Shown here piece after piece: positions 1-7,965 of a stretch of 55,219 nucleotides of DNA; positions within the stretch are counted from its first letter, which is position 1, and each line of letters opens with the position of its first letter. Origin of the DNA: CAZQXD01 sp964597315 (lineage in GTDB: Bacteria > Pseudomonadota > Gammaproteobacteria > Competibacterales > Competibacteraceae); NCBI GenBank assembly GCA_964597315.1, contig CAZQXD010000026.1:1-55219 (forward strand). Reading direction: 5' to 3'. The notes below the pieces were generated by a model. It worked only from the letters and a program-made list of their open reading frames with translations. It was not told where the DNA came from and did no database searches. The translations under genes were made by a program, and so were the position numbers.

Positions 1-156
1 CTGGGCTAGAAAACCTCCCAAAAAGGTAGCAGAAGTATGCGCGTTGTGAATCAGAGACAGCCCGTGTACGGCGGACAAGGGACCGGTAAAGCGTTCTTCG
101 AATAGCCCGCTGGCGCTGACTAGGTTGACGACTGGATTGGTGTAGTTGATTTTCAT
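1..156 (-). CDS. 5' end of an unrecognised protein (possibly MarR-like)
   Basis: The frame is open from an ATG at 154-156 on the minus strand to the window edge, giving 52 codons of a longer gene. The translation begins MKINYTNPVVNLVSASGLF. The stretch from LVSASGLFEERF to HGLSL loosely recalls the first helices of MarR-family regulators, but the residues after it do not, so identity is open. A perfect 20-bp inverted repeat lies 8-53 nt upstream of the start, where an autoregulated repressor would bind its own operator. Coding is supported only by the open frame and this context. Confidence 0.4.
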   Translation of the reverse strand, partial: MKINYTNPVVNLVSASGLFEERFTGPLSAVHGLSLIHNAHTSATFLGGFLAQ

Positions 157-163
157 GGGCGCA

Positions 164-209
164 TAATACTGCCGATATGATTGTAAATGCAATCATATCG
201 GCAGTATTA
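164..209. repeat. Perfect 20-bp inverted repeat with 6-bp spacer
   Basis: The left arm 164-183 (TAATACTGCCGATATGATTG) and right arm 190-209 are exact reverse complements around TAAATG. The centre reads ATTG-N6-CAAT, a shape seen in operators of dimeric winged-helix regulators. The repeat sits directly upstream of the minus-strand start at 156 and would lie in its promoter or 5' leader. It could be an operator, an mRNA hairpin, or the footprint of a mobile palindrome. No uridine-rich tail follows, so an intrinsic terminator is unlikely. Confidence 0.85.
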
Positions 210-405
210 GCCGTCCCGTTGCGGGGTGTTGCCGATGCCCTGACACTGGCCCGGCTCTACCGTCAGGGCGTAGTCGGCAAAACGCGCTGGCCTCAGGGAG
301 CGCATCTGAAGATCATTGAACAGATGGAATAGGCCGTCTAAATTGTTCGGGGAGATCGCCGCTCTGTCGGTGGGGGACGTCCGGGACGCCCAGGGGCAGC
401 CCATC

Positions 406-458
406 GTCGGCGTCCACTTCACCCATCTAGGGCCACGAACCCGGCCCAGGTGACGCCG
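406..458 (-). pseudogene. Decayed fragment of a paralogue of the secreted protein at 2846-3628
   Basis: Bases 406-458 align with bases 2981-3034 of the intact gene on the same strand. Both encode GGVTxAGF followed by a VDADxGL motif, but the fragment has a 2-nt deletion that splits the two motifs between frames. Flanking DNA up to 210 and 490 shows no convincing similarity or good coding frame. This is best read as the scar of a tandem duplicate that has mostly been lost, leaving one short recognisable block. Confidence 0.5.
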
Positions 459-492
459 CCAAGACCCCAGGAAGGCCCTGGCGGGACGAGGG

Positions 493-1143
493 TTAGCGCC
501 GCAAGCCTCGGAATCGACGCTCGGAAAACGCACCAAGCAACCCGAGCATGAGCAGACACATCGTTCCTGGTTCAGGAACTAATGCTGGTCCCGACGGCTC
601 GGCGGTAAATCCAATATTCTGAAAATCAACTTGGCGATTATCACCGGTCAAAAACGCAGTCACGAACTGAACATTTAGCGGCGCCGCCAGGATAATATCT
701 TGTGCCAGAATTCCGGGGCTGCTGCCTAGTGCGGGCATGACGGTCAATGATCCGACTTGGGCGATGGCGCTGTTAAAGAAAGTAAAGTCAATATTATCTA
801 CATCGAAGCCTTCACCAGTAAAATTCCAAAAGTGAAGCGTGATGATATTAAATTCCTGCCCGAAATCGAACAGAAGTTCTAGTCCGCCTCCTGGATTAGC
901 TGCGGTAAACCAGATATGGGTTACTTGAGTGTGAACCTCTACCGCATCGGCAGAGGGGGCATCAATCGCTTTTTCAATTGTATTTCCACCGTTGAACGTG
1001 TTGTTGAAAGAACCAGGAGAAGTTCCGGGTCCTACCGCAACAGTAATATTTGTATTGTTTAGATAAATCGGTACAGCAAAGGCATTTGCGGCTCCAAATA
1101 TAGCCAACAAAATTACCGCCAGGTTTAGCAGTTTCTTATGCAT
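493..1143 (-). CDS. PEP-CTERM sorted exported protein
   Basis: The 216-residue product starts with a Sec signal peptide (MHKKLLNLAVILLAIFGAAN..., cleavage likely after AFA) and ends with a PEP-CTERM signal: VPEPGT, a hydrophobic helix (CLLMLGLLGAF) and a basic tail (RRFRGLRR). PEP-CTERM proteins are cut and exported by an exosortase and are linked to extracellular matrix in biofilm- or floc-forming bacteria. No exosortase is in the window. The ATG at 1143 is chosen over one 30 nt upstream because it begins the signal peptide and has GGGAGA nine bases before it. The middle part (about 25-185) looks beta-rich and is unrecognised. A weak GG-N10-GC sigma-54-type match lies at 1198-1211. The gene is AT-richer than the core genes nearby. 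Confidence 0.85.
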   Translation of the reverse strand: MHKKLLNLAVILLAIFGAANAFAVPIYLNNTNITVAVGPGTSPGSFNNTFNGGNTIEKAIDAPSADAVEVHTQVTHIWFTAANPGGGLELLFDFGQEFNIITLHFWNFTGEGFDVDNIDFTFFNSAIAQVGSLTVMPALGSSPGILAQDIILAAPLNVQFVTAFLTGDNRQVDFQNIGFTAEPSGPALVPEPGTMCLLMLGLLGAFSERRFRGLRR

Positions 1144-1327
1144 TATTTCAGATCTCCCATTGAATAGACACATGCATTGTTATTCATGATTTTGTGTGCT
1201 TTTCCAGCGCCTAAATGCCAAAGAAACACTAATCCATTCAAGAGATTTATTGGGGACTCACCCAATAATCCCCGGAATTATCGAGAGATTGAGAGTTTTA
1301 ATTGTTTTTCACAACAAAATAACTTCA

Positions 1328-2191
1328 CTAAGAAGAGCTATTTTTCCTCCAAAAAACAAGACCCGCTAATCCAGACATAAAAAGCAAGAACGCCCCTGGT
1401 TCGATAACCGCGGTGAGCGACGCCTCTGAATGGGCAATGCGAATGTCCCCGTCAACGAAAGCAGGACCGGCGTTAGGAACATCAAACAAGAAAAAATTAT
1501 CAAATATAATGTGAACCGCGTTTACTTCAATACCGCGACTGACTATTCCATCCCCTACCACAATTTGCTCATTAAGAATGACACTCAAACCGGGTTCGCT
1601 ATGCACCGTCGTATTGGCCAGCGGTGTCGAACTCACGGGTATCTGGTTGCCATTAATATTCAGAATAGCCTCTACCAAGGCGCTTGTTCCATTAACAATA
1701 AAGTTATTTATATCGCCGCTTACAGATGCACTCGATTGTACTGTTGAAGCTACAAAACTGATAGGCCCCATTGGAATTGGTGAAGCAAGATCGATAAGCA
1801 AGTTATTGACGGTGGCATCCGCAGAGGAAAATCTATCACCGACTCCCCCATCTACGTCAGAGTTTGCGTTAGCCAGCATCTGGTCTGTGGAGAAGCGAGT
1901 AATATTTTGGAATATAGGATCATTAAATGACTCCGACAGTACGGAATCAGTCTCATTGTAAGGTATGGGCGCAAGCCCCGAAGCTACAGGCAACGGCCCG
2001 CTTGATATTGGAATAGAGGTTTGTCCAATAGACAATGTAATATTAACAGATTCACCAAACCCAAGACTACTCCCGCTAATAACCAATGCGTTAACTGTTC
2101 CAGAAAAACCGAATGCAAGCACACTTAAAGCAAGACAGAATCTATTTGACTTAAAAATTAAACCTAACAAGCTCAACTGATTAAATTTCAT
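1328..2191 (-). CDS. PEP-CTERM-like exported protein (IEP variant)
   Basis: The 287-residue product has an N-terminal hydrophobic segment after FKSNRF (residues about 16-36, ending VNALVIS), a long Ser/Asn/Thr-rich middle with regular spacing of hydrophobic residues as in beta-sandwich secreted proteins, and a C-terminus VIEPGAFLLF... followed by WRKNSSS. That tail has PEP-CTERM architecture with the first proline replaced by Ile. It runs in the same direction as the PEP-CTERM gene at 493-1143 with a 184-nt gap, and both are AT-rich, suggesting a small acquired module. The middle is unrecognised. The frame continues open upstream of the ATG for about 60 codons to a stop near 2386 without another ATG at its start, so a longer or decayed N-terminus cannot be excluded. 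Confidence 0.75.
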   Translation of the reverse strand: MKFNQLSLLGLIFKSNRFCLALSVLAFGFSGTVNALVISGSSLGFGESVNITLSIGQTSIPISSGPLPVASGLAPIPYNETDSVLSESFNDPIFQNITRFSTDQMLANANSDVDGGVGDRFSSADATVNNLLIDLASPIPMGPISFVASTVQSSASVSGDINNFIVNGTSALVEAILNINGNQIPVSSTPLANTTVHSEPGLSVILNEQIVVGDGIVSRGIEVNAVHIIFDNFFLFDVPNAGPAFVDGDIRIAHSEASLTAVIEPGAFLLFMSGLAGLVFWRKNSSS

Positions 2192-2845
2192 TTTTTTGCC
2201 TCGATTTTATACCGGCCAAGAACTGACTCGGTCAGCACATCTTTATTGGGAACTCCAGATGTCGCTTCATGGACGACCGGAAACCCGCATCGAGACGTAT
2301 CACCCGCCATGGTTGCCACGATGAACCATCCCCGAGTCGCTGCCTCTCGGGCGCTGATCAGTTGGTAATATTTATTTGTTTGTCACCGAGAATCAAAGCA
2401 TATTCTATTCCAGGGTTAATAATTGCTAGAATTATAATACCTTTATGAAATTCATTAGATTCAGTCTCAATGTTCAGTGTGCATTATGGTGTAAAAAATA
2501 CTGATATTTTCTTTGTTTATGATTGATGTTTTTTATTAGGAAAAACCCTATATAGATCGGAAACTACCCGTACTCTGTACAGCATCCGTAGCATGTTTTG
2601 AAGGTGTTTGGCATGTCATATCAATAAATGTACAGAATGCCAGTGCTGTAAAAAAACCTGACACTCAATCCCGAATATTTTGGACTTGGCTCGGAGCGCG
2701 GACTCCCGGCGACCTTGCCGGTGAATAAAAGTAGCGCTGCGGGATAAACGTCGTGAAACTCTGGAATCAAGGGACAGGCGTTTTTGCGGCGCTACCGAAA
2801 AATTGTCGATGCGGTCGCGCTAAACAACGTCGCGGCGCTGGCCCT
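2192..2845. other. AT-rich intergenic region with no clear gene
   Basis: No supported gene is seen over 654 nt. On the minus strand the frame of the downstream gene stays open from about 2386 and encodes a plausible peptide (NKYYQLISAREAATRGWF...), which may be a gene remnant. A GG-N10-GC match (2398-2411, minus strand, -12 element ATGC) could be a sigma-54 promoter about 200 nt upstream of the PEP-CTERM-like gene, but the match is weak. CTGTACAG palindromic sequence occurs near 2574 and TGTACAG recurs near 2629. Base composition moves from AT-rich to GC-rich at about 2680. Confidence 0.5.
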
Positions 2846-3628
2846 TTACCGGGACACTGTCCAGGTCCCCGCGCAGCCCCATACATCCTCCCAAGCGCCA
2901 GCGCCGGAGTCTCCGGACAATTGGCCTTGGAGTGTGGCTCCGGTGTCCGGGCCGATGGCGAAGGCCAGACGCAGTCCACCGTCGGCGTCCACTTTTCCGC
3001 CCAGGGTCAGTTCGAATCCGGCCCGGGTGACGCCACCGCCGCTGACCTGATGATGAGTGATGCTAAACGTGAAGTCGGCTCCCAGGCAGGGTCCGCCGGT
3101 GGCGTCCGTGGGAGTGGTGGACAGGGCGCTGCCGGTCCAGGGACCGTCGAAGGGGTATAAAACCGGCTCTGCGGACTGGTCGCAGTCCAGGCCGTCCAGG
3201 GTGGTCAGCCGACGCAGGGATAAAGTGCCCGAACCGAAACCCACGTTATAGGTGACGCTGCCGGTATCGCAGGAATCGAATGTGAACGCCAGGTTGCCCC
3301 AGTCTTGGCGGTTGATTGCGTCGGAATCGAAGTCCGGGCCGAAAAACCCGCCCCGGGTGATCCGCACGGGTACGTTGGCGGTATTGCCCTGGATATCCCC
3401 CACCCCCGCCATCCACGCCTGATTGCCCTGGTCGTCGTAAGCGAACCAGTAGGCTACCAAGCGCCCACCTGTCAGCACCTCCAGCAGAAACCCGTGGCCA
3501 TCCTGATCGGGTTCATACCAAGAACCGCTGATACCGTTCTCGATTTCGAAAGCGCCGACCGTGACACTGGCCAGACACAGCAGCAGGGCCAGCCCTGGCC
3601 CCTGTTTTGTTCCGTGCCGGATCGCCAT
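2846..3628 (-). CDS. Secreted protein of unknown function with GxWY...DGHGF motif
   Basis: This 260-residue product begins with a signal peptide (hydrophobic GLALLLCLASVTVGA, cleavage likely before FEIENG). The mature N-terminal half carries GSWYEPDQDGHGF, then VAYWFAYDDQGNQAWM and later GxLSLRRL. This motif pattern recurs in exported proteins of gammaproteobacteria, sometimes as a repeat appended to other domains, and has no assigned function as far as I know. The C-terminal half (about 150-260) resembles a small lipocalin-like or beta-barrel fold rich in Gly and Thr; this is only an impression from composition. The ATG at 3628 has GAGGAGAT seven bases upstream. A decayed copy of one block lies at 406-458. 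Confidence 0.7.
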   Translation of the reverse strand: MAIRHGTKQGPGLALLLCLASVTVGAFEIENGISGSWYEPDQDGHGFLLEVLTGGRLVAYWFAYDDQGNQAWMAGVGDIQGNTANVPVRITRGGFFGPDFDSDAINRQDWGNLAFTFDSCDTGSVTYNVGFGSGTLSLRRLTTLDGLDCDQSAEPVLYPFDGPWTGSALSTTPTDATGGPCLGADFTFSITHHQVSGGGVTRAGFELTLGGKVDADGGLRLAFAIGPDTGATLQGQLSGDSGAGAWEDVWGCAGTWTVSR

Positions 3629-3703
3629 GGCTCATCTCCTCTCAGCTGGCTAGCGTCCAGGAACCCGTGGGTCATCACTACAAGCGTAGCGGTGCGTCGC
3701 GGA

Positions 3704-4249
3704 TCAGTCATCCGCCGGGAGGGTGGCCAGAACATCCGTGGCGAAACCCTCCACCACCTCCCAGTCGGTGAGTTCGTGATCCCGGGAGGTGTCGGTGGGA
3801 CCGCCCGCCCGCTGGAGGATATTTTTCAACATCAATCGCTTGAAGATATTCAGCCGGGTATAGGCGATGGCGCCGGCGAACACGCCGATCAGGACGGGCC
3901 GCCAGCCGGTCTTGCCCACAAAACCTTCGGCCAGTTCCCGAGCCTGGTGGCGTTCGGCCTCGCTGCCGGCGGCGGCCAGGCTCACCGAAAAAAACGCCGA
4001 GGGCCGGTCCTCCAGGGTCTCTAAGTGGGTGCTGATGAAATCCCCCAGGGCCGCCGGGTGCTTCCCGTAATGAACTGAGGCGCCGATGATCACGGCATCC
4101 ACGTCCGCCGGGGATAGGTGCGGGCTTGGGTCCTGGTAAGACCGAATATGGGCCTGGTGGCCCCGAGCCTGGATGAATTTGGCCAGATGCTCGGCGATGC
4201 GGGCGGTCTGGCCTTCACGGGTGCCGTAGACAATGAGTATCCGGGCCAT
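3704..4249 (-). CDS. hemG: Flavodoxin-domain protein, HemG-like protoporphyrinogen oxidase
   Basis: The 181-residue product starts ARILIVYGTREGQTARIAEH, the flavin phosphate-binding loop of the flavodoxin fold, and contains IIGASVHYGKH and FFSVSLAA, as in the menaquinone-dependent protoporphyrinogen oxidase HemG, which makes protoporphyrin IX for haem. The ATG at 4249 is preferred over one 57 nt upstream because TAGGAGAG precedes it by a normal spacing and the flavin loop begins at once. It is separated from its neighbours and is not in a haem operon; hemN lies far off at 53.7 kb. A generic flavodoxin-domain protein is the main alternative. Confidence 0.75.
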   Translation of the reverse strand: MARILIVYGTREGQTARIAEHLAKFIQARGHQAHIRSYQDPSPHLSPADVDAVIIGASVHYGKHPAALGDFISTHLETLEDRPSAFFSVSLAAAGSEAERHQARELAEGFVGKTGWRPVLIGVFAGAIAYTRLNIFKRLMLKNILQRAGGPTDTSRDHELTDWEVVEGFATDVLATLPADD

Positions 4250-4355
4250 GGCGGCTCTCCTACTGGACAGTAGGCCATAGATAACATCGCCCGATAGGGC
4301 CAACATTGATCCGGGTCAACGGCGCGTACGCCGCCGACCCGACAAGGTGGGAGAC

Positions 4356-7300
4356 TCAGCGCCGCCGCAGGTCCAAGGTGAAGGGATGGTCCGGGTTAGT
4401 CTCCTCCGGGGGCGCCTCCAGAGGGCCGGGGCTGTGACCGTAATCCCAGAACCGAGCCAGGCGCCGGGACTCGGCCTCGAAGGCGTTGACGGGGAAAACC
4501 TCGGGGTTGAGTCCGGCCGGGTGGGACACATGGTAGGTGCAACCGCCGATGGAGCGGCCGTTCCAGGTGTCCACGATGTCGAACACCAGGGGAACGTGGA
4601 CCGGAATGGTAGGGTGCAAGGCCGAAGGGGGTTGCCAGGCCCGGTAGCGCACCCCGGCCACGTACTCGCCGGGGGCGCCAGTGGCCCGCAAGGGCACCCG
4701 GCGGCCATTGCAGGCTACCACATGGCGCTCCCCCACCAGACCACTAACCTTGACCTGCACCCGCTCCACCGAGGAATCCACATAGCGGGCGGTGCCGCCG
4801 CCGCTGGCCTCCTCCCCCAGCACATGCCAGGGTTCGATGGCCTGGCGCAGTTCCAGATGCACGTCCTGGCGGCTGATGGCCCCGTACACCGGGCAGCGGA
4901 ACTCCAGGAAGGGGGCGAACCAGTTGCGGTCGAAGTCAAAGCCGGCCCGGTTCAGATCCCAGATCACGTCCTTGAGGTCCTCCCACAGGTAATAGGGCAA
5001 CATCCAGCGGTCGTGGATGGCGGTATCCCAACGGGCCAGCCGCCGCTGCTGGTAGGGCCGCTCCCAGAACCGGGCCACCAGAGCGCGGATCAGCAACATT
5101 TGCATCAGGCTCATGCGGGCGTGGGGGGGCATCTCGAAGGCCCGCATCTCCACCAGGCCCAGGCGGCCGGTGGCGGAGTCCGGGGAGTACAGCTTGTCGA
5201 TGCAGAACTCCGCCCGGTGGGTGTTGCCGGTGAGATCCACCAGCAGATGGCGCAGCAGCCGATCCACCAGCCAGGGTTGGGGCACCTCCCCGGTGGGCAT
5301 TTCCTGAAAGGCGATTTCCAGCTCGTAGAGGGCGTCGTTGCGGGCCTCGTCCACCCGAGGCGCCTGGCTGGTGGGGCCGACGAACATGCCCGAAAACAGA
5401 TAGGACAGGGAGGGATGATGCTGCCAGTAGGTCAGTAGGGAGCGCAGCAGGTCCGGGCGGCGCAGAAACGGGCTGTCCGCCGGGGTGGCGCCGCCCAGGG
5501 TGACGTGATTGCCACCGCCAGTGCCGGTGTGACGGCCATCGAGCATGAACTTTTCGGTGCCCAGCCGGGACAGCCGGGCTTCCTCGTAAAGCACTTCGGT
5601 ATGCTCTACCAGTTCCTTCCAGTCGTGGGCCGGGTGGATATTGACCTCAATCACGCCCGGGTCGGGGGTGACCATGAATTTCTTTAGGCGCCAGTCGTTG
5701 GGGGGGGTGTAGCCTTCCATCAGCACCGGGATGCCTAGTTCTGCGGCGGTCTGCTCGATACTGGCCACCAAGTCCAGGTAATGCTCTAGTTGGACCACCG
5801 GGGGCATGAAGATATACAGCCGCCCGTCCCGAGGCTCCACGCACAGGGCCGTGTGCAGCACCGGGCTACCGTCGTTGTCCTCGGTCTGCTCCTGAAAAAC
5901 GGCGCGGGCCTCGGGAGGATGCCACTCGCTGTAGCGGCGGGCCACCTGACCGTGAAAGTCTCCCAGGGCGTCCCGGAACTCGAACAGGGACTGCTCGTAG
6001 GGCAGATGTTTCTCGCTGTCCGGCACATCGGGCAGGCCCGACAGGGGCAGGCGCAAGCCCATGGATGAGTCACCGGGAATCAAAAATAGTTTTTCACGGC
6101 GCAACACCCACTGGCCGCTGGTCCAGCCCTGGCCATCGAACCAGTGCAAGGGCAGAGCGTAGCCCACCACGGCGCCCAGGCCCCGCTCCAGCAACTGAGC
6201 CAGACGGCGGCGCTCCTCCGGGTCCTTCAGATCGGCCTTGAGGGGGTCCACGTTCACCGGCAGGGTGCGCTCCTGCCACAGATAGTAATAGACATCTTCG
6301 TAGGCGGGCTTGAGGTGGGCGGCCTTGACACCCAGGCGTCGACACAGGGTTTTGGCGAAACGCTCGGCCTGCTCCGGTCCCACGTCGTAGTGCTTGCGGT
6401 CGTCGGCGATCAGGGACTCGTCTTGCCACACCGGCTCGCCGTCGGCCCGCCAGTAACAGCCCAAGGCCCAGCGGGGCAGGGATTCGCCCGGGTACCATTT
6501 GCCCTGGCCGTAGTGGAGCATGGCCCCGGGGGCGAAGCAGGTCTTGAGGCGCTTGACCAGGTCCCCGGCCAAGGCGCGCTTGGTGGGGCCGACGGCGGCC
6601 ACGGTCCACTCGGCGCCTTCCATATCGTCGATGGACACGAAAGTAGGCTCGCCCCCCAGGGTCAGGCGCACGTCCCCGGCCTTCAGGCGCCGATCCACGG
6701 CCTCGCCCAGGGCCAGAATGTCGGCCCATTGGTCCTCGGTATAGGGTTTGGTGACCCGTGGGTCTTCATGAACGCGGGTCACCCCCATATGGAAGTCGAA
6801 TGTCACCTCGCAGGTGTCCGTATAGCCGGTGACCGGCGCTGCCCCGGCCGGGTCGGGGGTGGCGGCCAGGGGCAGATGCCCCTCCCCGGCCATCAGCCCG
6901 GACGTGGGGTCCAGGCCGACCCAGCCAGCCCCAGGGATATACACCTCGGTCCAGGCGTGCAGGTCGGTGAAGTCGGCCTCGGGACCGGAGGGTCCGTCTA
7001 GGGATTTGACGTCGGCGGTAAGCTGGATCAGATACCCGGACACGAAGCGCGAGGCCAGCCCCAGGTGGCGGAAGATCTGGGCCAGCAGCCAGGCGGAGTC
7101 CCGGCAAGAGCCGCTGGCCTTGGTGAGGGTTTCCTCGCAGCTCTGCACCCCCGGCTCCATGCGGATCAGATAGCCGATATCCTGTTGCAGGCGGCGGTTG
7201 AGATTGACCAGGAAATCCACGCATCGGATCGGCTCCCGGTCCACCCCAGCCAGCCAGTCCATGAGCTTGGGACCGGCCTCGCGGATCTCCAGATACGGGG

Positions 7301-7643
7301 CCAGTTCCTTTTTCAGTTCCGGGGCGTAATCGAAGGGAAACTGCTCGGCGGACTCCTCCACAAAGAAGTCGAAGGGATTGATGACCGTCATCTCGGCCAC
7401 CAGGTCCACCTCGAACTCGAAGTGACTGATTTTTTCCGGAAATACCACCCGGGCCTGAAAATTGCCGAAGGGGTCCTGCTGCCAGTTGATGAAATGCTCC
7501 CCCGGTCGGATTTGCAGGGAATAACTCCGCACCGGGGTGCGGCAATGGGCTGCCGGGCGTAGCCGGATGATGTGGGGAGACAGGTTGACCGGCCGATCGA
7601 AGTGGTAGGTCGTCTTGTGGTTCAGCGCAACGCGTAGTGCCAT
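4356..7643 (-). CDS. Large transglutaminase-like protein with DUF2126 C-terminus
   Basis: The 1095-residue product has an N-terminal bacterial transglutaminase beta domain (residues 1-110, starting MALRVALNHKTTYHFDRPV), a transglutaminase/papain-like core with Cys180 (GSCRDSAW), His229 (DLHAWTEVYIPG) and Asp245 (GLDPTSG) forming the expected triad, and a DUF2126 region filling the remaining two thirds. The start at 7643 is set by homology and AGGAAAGG upstream. It is transcribed away from a circularly permuted ATP-grasp gene and an alpha-E gene. The three families co-occur widely, and comparative genomics has predicted that they build or trim a peptide or isopeptide tag; no product is established to my knowledge. 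The long C-terminal region carries charged DxH/ExN motifs (for example NIHPAHDWKEL) that may form a second active site. Confidence 0.85.
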   Translation of the reverse strand: MALRVALNHKTTYHFDRPVNLSPHIIRLRPAAHCRTPVRSYSLQIRPGEHFINWQQDPFGNFQARVVFPEKISHFEFEVDLVAEMTVINPFDFFVEESAEQFPFDYAPELKKELAPYLEIREAGPKLMDWLAGVDREPIRCVDFLVNLNRRLQQDIGYLIRMEPGVQSCEETLTKASGSCRDSAWLLAQIFRHLGLASRFVSGYLIQLTADVKSLDGPSGPEADFTDLHAWTEVYIPGAGWVGLDPTSGLMAGEGHLPLAATPDPAGAAPVTGYTDTCEVTFDFHMGVTRVHEDPRVTKPYTEDQWADILALGEAVDRRLKAGDVRLTLGGEPTFVSIDDMEGAEWTVAAVGPTKRALAGDLVKRLKTCFAPGAMLHYGQGKWYPGESLPRWALGCYWRADGEPVWQDESLIADDRKHYDVGPEQAERFAKTLCRRLGVKAAHLKPAYEDVYYYLWQERTLPVNVDPLKADLKDPEERRRLAQLLERGLGAVVGYALPLHWFDGQGWTSGQWVLRREKLFLIPGDSSMGLRLPLSGLPDVPDSEKHLPYEQSLFEFRDALGDFHGQVARRYSEWHPPEARAVFQEQTEDNDGSPVLHTALCVEPRDGRLYIFMPPVVQLEHYLDLVASIEQTAAELGIPVLMEGYTPPNDWRLKKFMVTPDPGVIEVNIHPAHDWKELVEHTEVLYEEARLSRLGTEKFMLDGRHTGTGGGNHVTLGGATPADSPFLRRPDLLRSLLTYWQHHPSLSYLFSGMFVGPTSQAPRVDEARNDALYELEIAFQEMPTGEVPQPWLVDRLLRHLLVDLTGNTHRAEFCIDKLYSPDSATGRLGLVEMRAFEMPPHARMSLMQMLLIRALVARFWERPYQQRRLARWDTAIHDRWMLPYYLWEDLKDVIWDLNRAGFDFDRNWFAPFLEFRCPVYGAISRQDVHLELRQAIEPWHVLGEEASGGGTARYVDSSVERVQVKVSGLVGERHVVACNGRRVPLRATGAPGEYVAGVRYRAWQPPSALHPTIPVHVPLVFDIVDTWNGRSIGGCTYHVSHPAGLNPEVFPVNAFEAESRRLARFWDYGHSPGPLEAPPEETNPDHPFTLDLRRR

Positions 7644-7749
7644 GTTTCCAGCCTTTCCTGTAGGTCTGCCGACAAGCTCTAAGGTCGGCAATGCAACAAT
7701 CGTTCCCCGGTCAGAACCCTCATGACAGGGCCGCGATTCCGGTGTCCCG

Positions 7750-7808
7750 GGGCGTTTAACGCCCGTTTGAAGTGCGTAGCCCCATGGCTGATCGCACTAT
7801 CATAGTGC
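7750..7808. promoter_or_regulatory. Two perfect palindromes in a divergent promoter region
   Basis: The 322-nt gap 7644-7965 separates the transglutaminase gene (leftward) from the ATP-grasp gene (rightward). It holds GGGCGTT-T-AACGCCC at 7750-7764 and GCACTAT-C-ATAGTGC at 7794-7808, each perfect with 7-bp arms and a 1-bp centre. Odd-centred short palindromes between divergent genes suit operators for a shared regulator, but each could also be a chance match. I see no clear promoter hexamers or other gene in the gap. Confidence 0.45.
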
Positions 7809-7965
7809 CTCCCAAGCCTGGTTTCTGCGTCTACAAAAGCCAAAACCCGTTTTCAGGCCATTGGTACGGGGTTTGCAGAGCAGTCCTGTGGGCCTTGTCA
7901 GAAACGCCAACTCCATAGGCGGTAGTCTAAGCTTGAAAAATATAACCTCAACGAGATCCCGCGAT

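Noticed and set aside
207..536. A 109-codon minus-strand frame as a gene
   Set aside because: Composition is Arg/Pro-rich and only a short frameshifted block matches a real gene, so I treat the region as decayed DNA.
2784..3050. Plus-strand frame beginning MRRYRKIVDAVALNN
   Set aside because: Most of it is antisense to the secreted protein gene, and no family is recognised.
4347..5438. Long plus-strand frame opposite the transglutaminase gene
   Set aside because: It is Gly/His/Gln-rich, has no recognisable motif and lies wholly antisense to a well-supported gene; high GC gives such long shadow frames.
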